Part shown: piece by piece, positions 39,241 through 48,420 of the stretch
How the letters are laid out: each line of letters begins with the position of its first letter
Position numbering within the stretch: position 1 is the first letter of the stretch
Notes under the pieces: model-generated
Told to the model about the DNA's origin: nothing
Databases searched by the model: none
Seen by the model: only the letters and a program-made list of their open reading frames with translations
Translations under genes and position numbers: made by a program
Origin: Gramella jeungdoensis
GTDB taxonomy: Bacteria > Bacteroidota > Bacteroidia > Flavobacteriales > Flavobacteriaceae
Direction of reading: 5' to 3'
DNA length: 64,000 nucleotides
Assembly: GCF_023805255.1 (NCBI RefSeq)
Contig: NZ_JAMSCK010000002.1
Coordinates: 558,001-622,000, forward strand

Positions 39241-39360
39241 TAAGGGTGAGAAGCCTGTCCTGAGTGAAGGCGAAGGGAACCCGGTCTCCCTCTCTGGATG
39301 GCATCTCAAAACACTGGATTTCGTCAAGCTGAACTTGTTTCAGCTTCTAATCAATACTTA
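39241..39360 (+). repeat. Degenerate interspersed repeat with a copy of the tRNA-Gly 3' end
   Basis: This non-coding stretch holds three recognisable pieces. A segment cctgtcctgagtgaaggcga (39254-39273) resembles interspersed repeats common in Bacteroidota. It is followed by gaacccggtctccc (39277-39290), an exact 14-nt copy of the tRNA-Gly 3' part. A perfect 8-bp hairpin aagctgaa-cttgt-ttcagctt lies at 39326-39346. No open frame is present. Confidence 0.55.
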
Positions 39361-39428
39361 TTTTCAATTTTTTGAGATTCTGAAATAAATTTTGAATGAC
39401 GTTTGAAGGTGATTATAGAAAATAACAA

Positions 39429-39451
39429 AGCCACGCTTTTTGGGCGTGGCT
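39429..39451 (-). terminator. Terminator of rho
   Basis: Inverted repeat agccacgc (39429-39436) and gcgtggct (39444-39451). On the minus strand the hairpin is followed by T-rich tttgttatttt. It lies 26 bp after the rho stop. Confidence 0.8.
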
Positions 39452-39476
39452 GTCAAAGTAGGGTTTAACAGTCTAT

Positions 39477-41105
39477 CTAACCGTTCATGGAGATTAGAAA
39501 CTCTTCGTTATTTCGGGTGCTTTTGATCTTATCATTGATAAATTCCATAGCTTCCACAGGATTCATATCTGCAAGATATTTTCTAAGTACCCACATACGT
39601 TGAATTGTGTTGTCGTCTAAAAGAAGATCGTCTCTACGCGTGCTTGAAGAAACAAGATCGATGGCAGGGAAGATCCTTCTGTTGGAAATTCTTCTGTCTA
39701 ACTGAAGTTCCATATTACCGGTTCCTTTGAATTCTTCAAAGATGACTTCATCCATCTTCGAGCCTGTTTCAGTAAGCGCAGTGGCTATTATAGATAACGA
39801 GCCTCCGTTCTCTATATTACGCGCAGCTCCAAAGAATCTTTTTGGTTTGTGCAATGCATTCGCGTCTACACCACCACTCAATACCTTACCACTGGCAGGT
39901 TGTACGGTGTTATATGCACGTGCAAGTCTTGTAATGGAGTCAAGTAGGATCACCACATCGTGACCACACTCAACCAGTCTTTTTGCCTTTTCAAGTACGA
40001 TATTCGCTACTCGAACGTGCTCATGAGCTTCCTTGTCAAAAGTTGAAGCTACAACTTCACCTTTTACATTTCGCTGCATATCTGTAACCTCTTCAGGTCT
40101 TTCATCAATAAGCAGGACGATCTGGTAAACTTCAGGATGGTTTGCTGCAATAGCGTTCGCAATATCCTTAAGCAACATGGTCTTTCCAGTCTTTGGCTGG
40201 GAAACGATCATTCCACGCTGTCCTTTTCCTATAGGAGCGAAAAGATCCATTACCCTTGTGGAAATTGAACTTTGCTTTTCGGCAATATTGAATTTGTCCT
40301 TAGGGAAAAGAGGAGTAAGGTGCTCAAAAGAAACACGATCTCTCACTACCTGCGGATCAAGGCCGTTGATCTTATTTATCTTGATAAGAGGGAAATATTT
40401 TTCTCCTTCCTTGGGAGGTCTTATCTGTCCCTGAACTGTATCACCTGTCTTAAGACCGAAAAGTCTTATCTGAGATTGTGATACATAAATATCATCTGGA
40501 GAAGTAAGGTAATTATAGTCTGAACTTCTCAGGAAACCGTAGTTGTCCTGCATGATATCCAGTACTCCCTCACTTTCTATGATGGCGTCAAATTCATAAT
40601 CGGGCTCACGGTAACGGTTTCTGTTGTCGCGATTCCCGTTATTCTTTTTATCGTTGCGGTTGTCGTTGCGATTATCGTTGCGGTTATCGTTGCGGTTATC
40701 ATTTCTGTTATCGCTTCGTCCCCGATTGTCTTTTTTGTTGGACTGACTTCTGTCACGGCCACTTTTGCCTGAACCCCGGTTGTCATCTTTTTGAGAAGGA
40801 TGAGAGGTGTCTTTTCCTGAAGGCTTAGTAGATTGAGAGGACTTGGAAGAATCTGCAGACTTTGGAGGTCTTTTGTCGCTACCAACTTTTGCTTTGGCTG
40901 GTCTTTTCGGCTTCTCATTCGCCGATCCCTCATTTTCTTCGGTGAGTACTTCTTTCACTTTTTTTGGATTTGATGCCTGGTAATCCAGAATCTGATACAC
41001 CAAATCTAATTTTTTTAAAGTCTTGTACTTAGGAACGTTAAGCGTTTGAGCAATTTCCTTAAGTTCAGGAAGCTTTTTAGCTTTTAATTCTGAAATTTCA
41101 AACAT
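39477..41105 (-). CDS. rho: Transcription termination factor Rho with a long low-complexity insert
   Basis: 542 residues, against about 420 in E. coli. An N-terminal SAP-like domain (1-55) is followed by a polar, basic insert at about 60-165 with (RNDN)n repeats, then the RNA-binding cold-shock-like domain (about 172-250, [14 protein letters not shown]). The RecA-like ATPase core has Walker [11 protein letters not shown] near 301-310, Walker [17 protein letters not shown] and the C-terminal RRDDLLLDD and [11 protein letters not shown]. Rho is a hexameric helicase that ends transcription. It is divergent from DUF4293 and has its own terminator. Confidence 0.96.
   Translation of the reverse strand: MFEISELKAKKLPELKEIAQTLNVPKYKTLKKLDLVYQILDYQASNPKKVKEVLTEENEGSANEKPKRPAKAKVGSDKRPPKSADSSKSSQSTKPSGKDTSHPSQKDDNRGSGKSGRDRSQSNKKDNRGRSDNRNDNRNDNRNDNRNDNRNDKKNNGNRDNRNRYREPDYEFDAIIESEGVLDIMQDNYGFLRSSDYNYLTSPDDIYVSQSQIRLFGLKTGDTVQGQIRPPKEGEKYFPLIKINKINGLDPQVVRDRVSFEHLTPLFPKDKFNIAEKQSSISTRVMDLFAPIGKGQRGMIVSQPKTGKTMLLKDIANAIAANHPEVYQIVLLIDERPEEVTDMQRNVKGEVVASTFDKEAHEHVRVANIVLEKAKRLVECGHDVVILLDSITRLARAYNTVQPASGKVLSGGVDANALHKPKRFFGAARNIENGGSLSIIATALTETGSKMDEVIFEEFKGTGNMELQLDRRISNRRIFPAIDLVSSSTRRDDLLLDDNTIQRMWVLRKYLADMNPVEAMEFINDKIKSTRNNEEFLISMNG
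40651..40713 (-). repeat. rho: 12-bp tandem repeat in rho encoding RNDN units
   Basis: About five copies of a 12-bp unit (plus strand gttatcgttgcg with small variants) encode consecutive Arg-Asn-Asp-Asn blocks, residues about 131-152. The unit is a multiple of three, so length changes would keep the frame. Confidence 0.85.
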
Positions 41106-41300
41106 GAATGCGTTAAAATAATTTTTTTCGTTTGGGTTGATTTTAAAACTTCTCGAAGAAGAACAAAAAGTTTTGGAGACTTAAGTAACCAACGTTGAAT
41201 GGGTTACGAAATGTTCTTGCAATAATACAACTTTATTTTAAACTTTTACACAGGAATTCTAAAAAGAATCTTTTATTTTTGTGCCGCAACACTAAAAACT

Positions 41301-41711
41301 ATGCTTCAAAGAATACAAACTATTTACTTGCTTTTAAGTATCATAACGAGTGCAGGACTTATATTTGTATTTTCACTTTGGGAGAATTCTGCGGGTGAGC
41401 CTGTTTATGCCCAGGACCAGCTAATCGCGTTTGGGATGTTTCTTGCCTCTGCAGCAATTTCATTAGTGAGCATTTTTATGTTTAAGAATAGAAAACTCCA
41501 GTTTGTACTGGGGCGTCTAAATATAATATTGAACCTTTTTTTACTAGGAGTGTTTGTTTATTGGTCTCTAACTTTACCTGGAGAAATAGATATTTCAGAG
41601 AAGGGTATTGGGATGTTCATCCCGGTTGTTTCTATCGTTTTTCTTGTTCTGGCTAACAAGGCCATCAAAAGGGACGAAGATCTCGTAAAATCTGTAGACC
41701 GATTACGATAA
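41301..41711 (+). CDS. DUF4293 four-helix membrane protein
   Basis: 136 residues with four predicted transmembrane helices (about 7-27, 42-62, 69-90, 103-122). The N-terminus MLQRIQTIYLLLSIITSAG is the family hallmark. The family is restricted to Bacteroidota and often sits beside rho; its function is unknown. A -7 box tatttttg lies at 41274-41281, 19 bp before the start. Confidence 0.88.
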   Translation: MLQRIQTIYLLLSIITSAGLIFVFSLWENSAGEPVYAQDQLIAFGMFLASAAISLVSIFMFKNRKLQFVLGRLNIILNLFLLGVFVYWSLTLPGEIDISEKGIGMFIPVVSIVFLVLANKAIKRDEDLVKSVDRLR

Positions 41712-41740
41712 GCCTATCATCTTAGTAGTATTAGTGCGTG

Positions 41741-41773
41741 AAAAACCCGAAGTTTTAGCTTCGGGTTTTTTTA
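41741..41773. terminator. Bidirectional terminator between convergent genes
   Basis: The stem aaaaacccgaag (41741-41752) pairs with cttcgggttttt (41759-41770) around a 6-nt loop, and has A and T tracts on its two sides. It can serve both the DUF4293 gene and the phosphodiesterase gene, whose stop codon lies in its T tract. Confidence 0.88.
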
Positions 41774-42259
41774 TTCCAGTTCTATAACTTCAAGGTCTTT
41801 TATATCCTTTCCCTCAATTTTAAATCGGAGCATTGTTCTTTTTTTATGAAAACCCTTTTTGCCTGCCGCTCCAGGGTTCATATGGAGCAGGTTTAGGTTC
41901 TTGTCATTCATCACTTTTAAAATATGTGAGTGACCAGAGATAAAGATCTTTGGAGGGTTTCTTTTTATTTCCTCTTTAATCGCCGGGGAGTATTTTCCGG
42001 GGTAACCGCCAATATGGGTGATCCACACATCCACATCCTCACAGTTAAACCTGTTATTCAGCGGAAATTCTTTTCTAATGGTCGCATTGTCAATATTTCC
42101 GTATACAGCCTTCAAAGGTTTTAATTCCTTTAGCTTATCGGTTACATCCAGACTTCCTATATCGCCTGCATGCCATATTTCATCTGCTTCACCGGCATAA
42201 TGCAGTATCCGCTCATCCATATGGCCATGAGTATCACTTAGGAGAAGTATCTTTTTCAA
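41771..42259 (-). CDS. Metallophosphoesterase (YfcE/MJ0936-like phosphodiesterase)
   Basis: 162 residues with all metal-binding motifs of the family: LLSDTHGHMD, WHAGDIG, VYGNIDN, THIGGYPGKY and SGHSHI. Such enzymes hydrolyse phosphodiesters such as bis-pNPP in vitro, and the natural substrate is unknown. It is divergent from truA. Confidence 0.88.
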   Translation of the reverse strand: MKKILLLSDTHGHMDERILHYAGEADEIWHAGDIGSLDVTDKLKELKPLKAVYGNIDNATIRKEFPLNNRFNCEDVDVWITHIGGYPGKYSPAIKEEIKRNPPKIFISGHSHILKVMNDKNLNLLHMNPGAAGKKGFHKKRTMLRFKIEGKDIKDLEVIELE

Positions 42260-42331
42260 ATCTCAGATATTTTTAAATTTCGTTTAACAAAGGATGACTT
42301 TGGAAAGACTTTTTCCTTGGCATAATTGCCT

Positions 42332-42339
42332 TATCTTTG
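42332..42339 (+). promoter_or_regulatory. -7 element upstream of truA
   Basis: tatctttg matches TAnnTTTG. Only a loosely placed ttgg lies upstream, so the -33 element is unclear. The box is 30 bp before the start codon. Confidence 0.45.
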
Positions 42340-42368
42340 CATTTCGCTAATATAAAAATAAAGCGGAC

Positions 42369-43115
42369 TTGAGGTATTTTATAGAACTCTCATATTTTGG
42401 AAAGGCTTATCATGGGTGGCAGAATCAGCCAAATTCGATAAGCGTTCAGGAGGTTCTGGAAGAAAACCTTAGCAAGGTCCTGCGTAAGTCGGCAGAGATC
42501 GTTGGAGCTGGAAGAACAGATGCGGGAGTGCATGCCAAACAGATGTTTGCTCATTTTGATCATAATGAAGTCCTGGATGAAGCATTACTGAAGTATAAGC
42601 TGAATTCCATGCTTCCTAAAGATATAGCCATTGCTGATATTTTTAAGGTTAGGGAAGATGCCCATGCCAGATTTGATGCGATATCCCGAAGTTACGAATA
42701 CCATATTGTACAGGAAAAAGATGCTTTTGAGCAGGATTTCGCCTGGTTATTGAGACAGAAGATTGACCTTAAAAAGATGAATGAAGCGGCTTCAATATTG
42801 AAAGCTTATACTAATTTTAAGTGTTTTTCAAGGAGTCGTACAGATGTAAAGACTTATAATTGCAGGATTGAGCAGGCCGAATGGAAAAAGGAGGATAATA
42901 AGTTGGTTTTTCATATTACTGCCGACAGATTCCTAAGAAATATGGTTCGGGCTATTGTAGGGACACTTATCGAGATAGGCCAAAACAAATATCCTGTATC
43001 TCAAATGCACAAGATCATTGAGAGTGAAGACAGGGGAGAAGCGGGAGCGTCAGTCCCTGCTCATGGATTGTATTTAACCAGGATCATATATCCTGAAAAC
43101 ATTAGATTGAAATAG
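42369..43115 (+). CDS. truA: tRNA pseudouridine(38-40) synthase TruA, TTG start
   Basis: 248 residues starting at a TTG codon. The start is supported by the family N-terminus (M)RYFIELSYFGKAYHGWQ, which would be lost from any later ATG. The catalytic aspartate is in GAGRTDAGVHA, and FLRNMVRAIVGTLIEIG is the conserved C-terminal motif. It isomerises uridines 38-40 in the tRNA anticodon arm. The ABC exporter gene starts right after the stop with no gap. Confidence 0.95.
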   Translation: MRYFIELSYFGKAYHGWQNQPNSISVQEVLEENLSKVLRKSAEIVGAGRTDAGVHAKQMFAHFDHNEVLDEALLKYKLNSMLPKDIAIADIFKVREDAHARFDAISRSYEYHIVQEKDAFEQDFAWLLRQKIDLKKMNEAASILKAYTNFKCFSRSRTDVKTYNCRIEQAEWKKEDNKLVFHITADRFLRNMVRAIVGTLIEIGQNKYPVSQMHKIIESEDRGEAGASVPAHGLYLTRIIYPENIRLK

Positions 43116-44882
43116 ATGGCATCAAAAACCGGAAATGCGTTCGATATGGATCTGTTTAAGCGTTTGCTTAAATACACCAATCCTTATAAACGAATCTTCT
43201 ATTTCGTTGGGATTGCCGCAATTCTGGTTTCCCTGTTTGCAGTATTGCGCCCCATACTTCTGCAACAGGCCATCGATGAGGCCCTAATGCCTGCCGATTT
43301 CGATAGTTTGATATACTATGTTAGCCTGATGCTTGGCGTACTGATGCTGGAAGTGCTTTTTCAGTTCTGTTTTATTTATTACGCTAACTGGCTCGGGCAG
43401 GAGGTAGTACGTGATATAAGAGTGAAGCTCTTCAAGCATATGCTTGGCTTCAAGATGAAGTATTATGACAAGTCTGCCGTTGGCCGTCTTGTTACCAGGG
43501 CGGTGAGTGATATTGAAACAATCGCCAGTATATTTAGCCAGGGGTTATTTATGATCATAAGTGATCTTCTCAAGATGCTTGTGGTGCTTGGAGTAATGTT
43601 CTATAAGAGCTGGGAGCTTACTCTGCTTGTTCTTACGGTTCTTCCTTTCATTTTGTATGCTACACGCGTGTTTCAGAAAAAAATGAAACTGGCTTTTGAA
43701 GAAGTAAGAACTCAGGTGGCCAATCTGAATACTTTTGTTCAGGAACGAATCACCGGGATGAAGATCGTTCAGCTCTTTACCCGGGAAAAAACCGAATATG
43801 CTAATTTCAAGGAAATCAATGATAAACATAGAAAAGCCTGGGTGAAGACGGTTTGGTATAACTCCATATTCTTCCCTATAGCTGAAATGTCAACTTCTAT
43901 CACCATAGGTTTGATCGTATGGTTTGGTGGATTAAGAGTAGTGGCCGGGGATGAAATGTCGCTGGGTATCATAGTTGCTTTCATCGAGTTATCCCAGATG
44001 CTTTTCAGGCCTTTGAGACAGATAGCAGATAAGTTTAATACCCTGCAAATGGGAATGGTGGCGGCAAATCGTGTTTTTGGTATCCTTGATACAAAAGCCA
44101 GTATTGAAGATAATGGAAATCTTGAGGTGGATAATCTTAAAGGTGAAATTGAATTCAGGGACGTCAGGTTTAGCTATGTGGAAGATGAAGAAGTTCTGAA
44201 AGGAGTCTCCTTTAAAGTTTATCCGGGAGAAACGGTTGCTATTGTTGGAGCAACGGGTGCAGGTAAATCCACGATCATCAATCTGCTTAGTCGTTTTTAT
44301 GAGATCAACAGTGGTTCTATACTGGTTGACGGTATTGATATTAAGGATATCCAGCTTAGATCACTGCGTGCTCAGATAGCGGTGGTATTGCAGAATGTAT
44401 TCCTGTTTGCAGATACAATTCTTAACAATATTAATCTTGATAACCCGGATATTTCTGAAGAGGATGTGATCACTGCCGCTAAACAAATAGGGATTCATGA
44501 GTTCATAAGTTCACTGCCTAATGGATATCATTATAATGTAAAGGAAAGAGGGGCGATGCTTTCTTCCGGACAGAGGCAGTTAATATCTTTCCTGAGGGCT
44601 TATGTTAGTAATCCCAGTATCCTGGTTCTGGATGAAGCTACATCATCGGTAGACTCATATAGCGAGCAGCTTATCCAGGAAGCTACCGATAAAATTACTG
44701 AGGGACGAACTTCTATAGTAATTGCACACCGTCTTGCCACGATCAAAAAAGCCGATAAGATCATCGTGATGGATCAGGGAGAGATCGTTGAAATTGGAAA
44801 CCATCGTGAATTACTTCAAAAAGCTGATGGTTATTATAAGAAATTATATGAGGTGCAGTTTAAAGCTGAAGAGGCTTTATAG
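43116..44882 (+). CDS. ABC-type exporter, fused permease/ATPase (MsbA-like)
   Basis: 588 residues: a six-helix transmembrane domain (about 20-325) fused to one ATPase domain. Walker A is GATGAGKST (378-386), signature LSSGQRQ, Walker B ILVLDEATSSVD and H-loop IVIAHRLATI. The signature opens LSSGQ rather than LSGGQ, a mild and accepted variant. It works as a homo- or heterodimer in the inner membrane. The substrate cannot be read from sequence; lipid, peptide or drug export is possible. Confidence 0.9.
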   Translation: MASKTGNAFDMDLFKRLLKYTNPYKRIFYFVGIAAILVSLFAVLRPILLQQAIDEALMPADFDSLIYYVSLMLGVLMLEVLFQFCFIYYANWLGQEVVRDIRVKLFKHMLGFKMKYYDKSAVGRLVTRAVSDIETIASIFSQGLFMIISDLLKMLVVLGVMFYKSWELTLLVLTVLPFILYATRVFQKKMKLAFEEVRTQVANLNTFVQERITGMKIVQLFTREKTEYANFKEINDKHRKAWVKTVWYNSIFFPIAEMSTSITIGLIVWFGGLRVVAGDEMSLGIIVAFIELSQMLFRPLRQIADKFNTLQMGMVAANRVFGILDTKASIEDNGNLEVDNLKGEIEFRDVRFSYVEDEEVLKGVSFKVYPGETVAIVGATGAGKSTIINLLSRFYEINSGSILVDGIDIKDIQLRSLRAQIAVVLQNVFLFADTILNNINLDNPDISEEDVITAAKQIGIHEFISSLPNGYHYNVKERGAMLSSGQRQLISFLRAYVSNPSILVLDEATSSVDSYSEQLIQEATDKITEGRTSIVIAHRLATIKKADKIIVMDQGEIVEIGNHRELLQKADGYYKKLYEVQFKAEEAL

Positions 44883-44884
44883 GT

Positions 44885-45658
44885 TTAGTTAACGTCTTCC
44901 TTGATTTTTTCCTTCAGCTCATCTAAAGTTTCAAACATAATGAACTGTCCATCCTTGATATAGGAGGTCTGTCCGGTTTCTTCACTTACCACCAGGGCCA
45001 GTGCATCGGTTTTTTCGGTAATTCCAACCGCGGCTCTATGTCTTAAGCCAAATCTCAAAGGAATTGAACGGTCATTAGATACAGGCAGAATAACTCTTGT
45101 AGCTGTAATTTTATTTTCCTCGATGATCATTGCTCCATCGTGCAGCGGACTGTTCTTAAAGAAAATTGACTCGATAATGGGTTGGTTGAGTTCTATTTTC
45201 ATTTTGTCCCCTGTATTCTTTACAAAATCGAGTTTGCTACTCTTTTGAATTACCATTAAAGCACCTGTATAGGTTTTTCCCATGGCCTCGCAGGCATTCA
45301 CAATGGCATCGACATTTGTTTTAGAATCGAAATCATCACGACTGAACTTAAAACTTTTGAAGAACCTGCCTTTCTGGGTGAAGTTCGTAGAGCCAATCAT
45401 TAAAAGGAACTTCCTGATCTCCTGCTGGAATACCACAATAAGTGCAAATACACCAACCCCTATGAATTCACCAAGCACACTGCTTAATAATTCCATCTGG
45501 AGTAACTGGGTGAGTAAGAATGCAAGGTAAATAACTACGATACCTATAAAGATGTTCACCGCTGCCGTACCGCGCACCAGTTTATACACATAGTATAGCA
45601 GGAGGGCTACAAAAACAATATCCAGGATATCGAGAATTCGAAGATCTATGATGTCCAA
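44885..45658 (-). CDS. cdaA: Diadenylate cyclase CdaA
   Basis: 257 residues: three N-terminal helices (about 12-75) and a DisA_N cyclase domain. Catalytic motifs are NSPLHDGAMIIE and RFGLRHRAAVG. It makes the second messenger c-di-AMP from two ATP. The regulator CdaR is not next to it; instead it follows folP (37-bp gap), a pairing common in Bacteroidota. Confidence 0.93.
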   Translation of the reverse strand: MDIIDLRILDILDIVFVALLLYYVYKLVRGTAAVNIFIGIVVIYLAFLLTQLLQMELLSSVLGEFIGVGVFALIVVFQQEIRKFLLMIGSTNFTQKGRFFKSFKFSRDDFDSKTNVDAIVNACEAMGKTYTGALMVIQKSSKLDFVKNTGDKMKIELNQPIIESIFFKNSPLHDGAMIIEENKITATRVILPVSNDRSIPLRFGLRHRAAVGITEKTDALALVVSEETGQTSYIKDGQFIMFETLDELKEKIKEDVN

Positions 45659-45695
45659 ATTGCTGGGGTTTTATGTAAAAATAGAAAATCTAAAA

Positions 45696-46520
45696 TTAGT
45701 TTGTCAATTCACTTGTTATTTTGATGCATTCTAGGGCTTCTTTCACATCGTGAACTCGTAAAATATTTGCTCCTTTCATTAGCGCGATGGAATTTAAAAC
45801 CGTTGTTCCGTTTAATGCTTCAGCGGCAGAAATACCTAGTTTTTTCCAGATCATACTTTTTCTTGAAATTCCTACCAAAACAGGTAAGTCAAGATTTTTA
45901 AAAAGTTCCAGTTTCGAAAACAGTTGGTAATTCTGATCTATATTTTTAGCAAAGCCGAATCCGGGATCTATAATTATATCATTGATACCTAGATCTCGTG
46001 CGGCTTTGATCCTTTCCGAAAAATAGAACAGGATATCGTTTTCCAGGTCTTCATACTGATTGAGATCTTTCATTGTCTGCGGGGTGCCTTTCATATGCAT
46101 CATGATATATGGAACTTTATGTCTGGCAATTACGGACAACATATCTTTATCTAACCTGCCCGCAGAGATATCATTGATAATATCCGCACCCGTCTCGATA
46201 CTTTTTGAGGCAACTTCAGCCCGGAATGTGTCGATAGACAGTAAAGCTTCCGGGAAATTTTTCCGAATCAGTTCAAGGGCGGGAATCATTCTTTTCAATT
46301 CTTCTTCAACCGGGATATCATCGGCTCCCGGCCTGGAACTGTAGGCTCCCAGGTCAAGAAAATCAGCGCCTTCATTCAGCATTTTTTCAGCACTCTGAAG
46401 AATTTCCTTTACGGATGTAGATCGGCTTCCGCTAAAAAAAGAATCGGGGGTAATATTGATTATTCCCATGATCCTGGGTTGAGAAAGATCTACCAAATTT
46501 CCTCTGCAATTGATAAACAT
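45696..46520 (-). CDS. folP: Dihydropteroate synthase
   Basis: 274 residues of a TIM-barrel folate enzyme that joins the pterin to p-aminobenzoate and is the sulfonamide target. Motifs are GIINITPDSFF, LDLGAYSSRPGA, INDISAG, MHMKGTPQTM, DPGFGFAKN and VGISRKSM. It is divergent from the DUF1599 gene and upstream of cdaA. Confidence 0.95.
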   Translation of the reverse strand: MFINCRGNLVDLSQPRIMGIINITPDSFFSGSRSTSVKEILQSAEKMLNEGADFLDLGAYSSRPGADDIPVEEELKRMIPALELIRKNFPEALLSIDTFRAEVASKSIETGADIINDISAGRLDKDMLSVIARHKVPYIMMHMKGTPQTMKDLNQYEDLENDILFYFSERIKAARDLGINDIIIDPGFGFAKNIDQNYQLFSKLELFKNLDLPVLVGISRKSMIWKKLGISAAEALNGTTVLNSIALMKGANILRVHDVKEALECIKITSELTN

Positions 46521-46607
46521 GCTAATTATCGAGTTTAGGACAGCCGGAGAAATAACTTTGACTATCTGAAATATTTGCCCGAAATTTACGCAAATTAGAA
46601 CTACTTC

Positions 46608-47165
46608 ATGCAGGATACCTCAAAACAATATGACGCGGTAATTGGAGTTTGCCGCAGTTTGTTCCTAAATAAGATGAAAGATTATGGCTGTGCCTGGAGA
46701 ATTTTAAGGCTGCCGTCACTTACCGATCAGATCTTTATAAAAGCTCAACGTATAAGACAGCTTCAGGAAAGCGAGGTGCGCAAAATTGAAGAAGACGAAA
46801 AATCAGAATTTATCGGTATCATCAATTATTCGGTAATGGCTCTTATCCAGTTAAAGAAAGGAATAGCCGATCAACCGGATCTTACTCCCGATGAAGCCAT
46901 TTCCCTGTATGACGAAAATATAGCCGAGACCAAGGAATTGATGATGAACAAGAATCACGATTATGGAGAGGCCTGGCGTGATATGCGTATCAGTTCTCTG
47001 ACAGATCTCATTATTCAGAAACTTTTAAGGGTAAAACAAATTGAAGATAATAAAGGTAAGACCCTGGTTAGTGAAGGGATCGATGCTAATTACCAGGATA
47101 TGATAAACTATTCGGTCTTCGCGATGATACATTTTATGGAGGCTGAGGAAAAAACAGCTACTTAA
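46608..47165 (+). CDS. DUF1599 duplicated-domain protein
   Basis: 185 residues made of two copies of one module: NKMKDYGCAWRILRLPSLTDQ in the first half (split as KDYGCAWRI and LPSLTDQI) and NKNHDYGEAWRDMR with SSLTDLI in the second, each ending in an INYSV helix. PF07659 is also called nucleotide modification associated domain 1, but here the setting is housekeeping, so a nucleotide-related role is only inferred. It precedes the DoxX-like gene by 17 bp. Confidence 0.85.
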   Translation: MQDTSKQYDAVIGVCRSLFLNKMKDYGCAWRILRLPSLTDQIFIKAQRIRQLQESEVRKIEEDEKSEFIGIINYSVMALIQLKKGIADQPDLTPDEAISLYDENIAETKELMMNKNHDYGEAWRDMRISSLTDLIIQKLLRVKQIEDNKGKTLVSEGIDANYQDMINYSVFAMIHFMEAEEKTAT

Positions 47166-47182
47166 TAAATTCAAAATAACAA

Positions 47183-48274
47183 ATGAAAGCGATTGTAAGT
47201 ATAGCCAGGATTCTGGTAGGAGTTCTTTTTATTTTTTCAGGCTTTATAAAACTGAATGACCCAGTAGGTTTTTCTTATAAGCTTCAGGAATATTTCAGCG
47301 AACCGGTACTGGATATACCATTTCTGATTCCCTTTGCCCTTATCATCGCTATCGTAATCGTGATCTTTGAACTCGTTTTAGGGATTATGCTTTTGATTGG
47401 CTATGCACGCAAATTTACCAGCTGGAGCCTGTTGCTCATGATTATTTTCTTTACTTTTTTAACCTTTTACTCGGCATATTTCAATAAGGTAACAGATTGT
47501 GGTTGCTTTGGGGATGCTATCCCTTTGACGCCCTGGGAATCCTTTTATAAGGATGTGATTCTATTCATCCTCATCCTAATCATATTCTTTAATCAAAAGC
47601 TGATCAACCCTATTTTTAATCCCAAATATCATAAATGGGTGATCTTCGCATCTTTCATAGCCTGCTTTGCTTTCTGCTATTATGTGCTGATGCATCTACC
47701 TGTTTTTGATTTCAGGCCCTATAAAGTGGGAAATAATATTCCTGAAAAAATGAAGGTGCCCGGAGGAGAAAAGGCAGAAGTGACCTATACCTGGAAATTT
47801 GAAGTTAATGGAGAAGAAAAACTTATTAAAAACAAAGGAGCTTATCCACAGGTAGATGGTGAATTTATAGGGGTTGAAACTTCACAGGAGGGAGAGAATA
47901 TTATCCCGCCAATTCACGATTTTGTAATAGAGGGCGAAGAGGGAGATATTACTCAGGAGGTTCTGGAAGAGGATAAGGTCTTTTTGATAGTTGCATATAA
48001 TTTAAGGTCTACGGAACTTGAGGGATACGAAGCAGTAAAGTCTCTTAGTGAAGAAGCTCTTCAAAAGGGTTATAGAGTTATAGGTTTAACCGCATCGGGT
48101 ACTCAACTTCAAAATACTTTGAAGCGGAAATATGATCTCAATTTTAATTTCTATCAAACCGATGAAACTGCATTAAAAACTATCGTACGCTCAAATCCCG
48201 GTTTACTCACACTAGAGAAGGGATCTATTACCCAGAAAAAACACTGGTTTGACGCTTCTGATATTGAATTGTAA
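47183..48274 (+). CDS. DoxX/MauE-like membrane protein with C-terminal thioredoxin-like domain (BT_3928 family)
   Basis: 363 residues. Four helices in the first 145 residues carry the DoxX/MauE hallmarks GVLFIFSGFIKLNDPVGFSY and VTDCGCFGDAIPLTPW, where the CGCFGD motif is typical. A fifth helix follows near 150-170. The soluble remainder ends in a thioredoxin-like fold (VFLIVAYNLRSTELEGY ... YRVIGLTASG) without CxxC. Role unknown; MauE-like proteins take part in disulfide chemistry. It lies upstream of tpiA with a separate promoter-like box between. Confidence 0.82.
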   Translation: MKAIVSIARILVGVLFIFSGFIKLNDPVGFSYKLQEYFSEPVLDIPFLIPFALIIAIVIVIFELVLGIMLLIGYARKFTSWSLLLMIIFFTFLTFYSAYFNKVTDCGCFGDAIPLTPWESFYKDVILFILILIIFFNQKLINPIFNPKYHKWVIFASFIACFAFCYYVLMHLPVFDFRPYKVGNNIPEKMKVPGGEKAEVTYTWKFEVNGEEKLIKNKGAYPQVDGEFIGVETSQEGENIIPPIHDFVIEGEEGDITQEVLEEDKVFLIVAYNLRSTELEGYEAVKSLSEEALQKGYRVIGLTASGTQLQNTLKRKYDLNFNFYQTDETALKTIVRSNPGLLTLEKGSITQKKHWFDASDIEL

Positions 48275-48355
48275 ATAATTTCTGCCCGTCGTTGAAAAAT
48301 CCTTAAAATATAAAGGTTTGGCTTTGGTTTAAGAGTCAGTCAGTACTCCTTTACT

Positions 48356-48363
48356 TATATTTG
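48356..48363 (+). promoter_or_regulatory. -7 element upstream of tpiA
   Basis: tatatttg is a perfect TAnnTTTG box 57 bp before the tpiA start. The nearest upstream tttg lies 29 bp away, longer than the usual 17-23, so the -33 element is uncertain. Confidence 0.45.
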
Positions 48364-48420
48364 TGGTGAAGGCCGTGGAGGTATATTTCGGCCTGAGAAC
48401 TTACAACCAAAATTAATATC

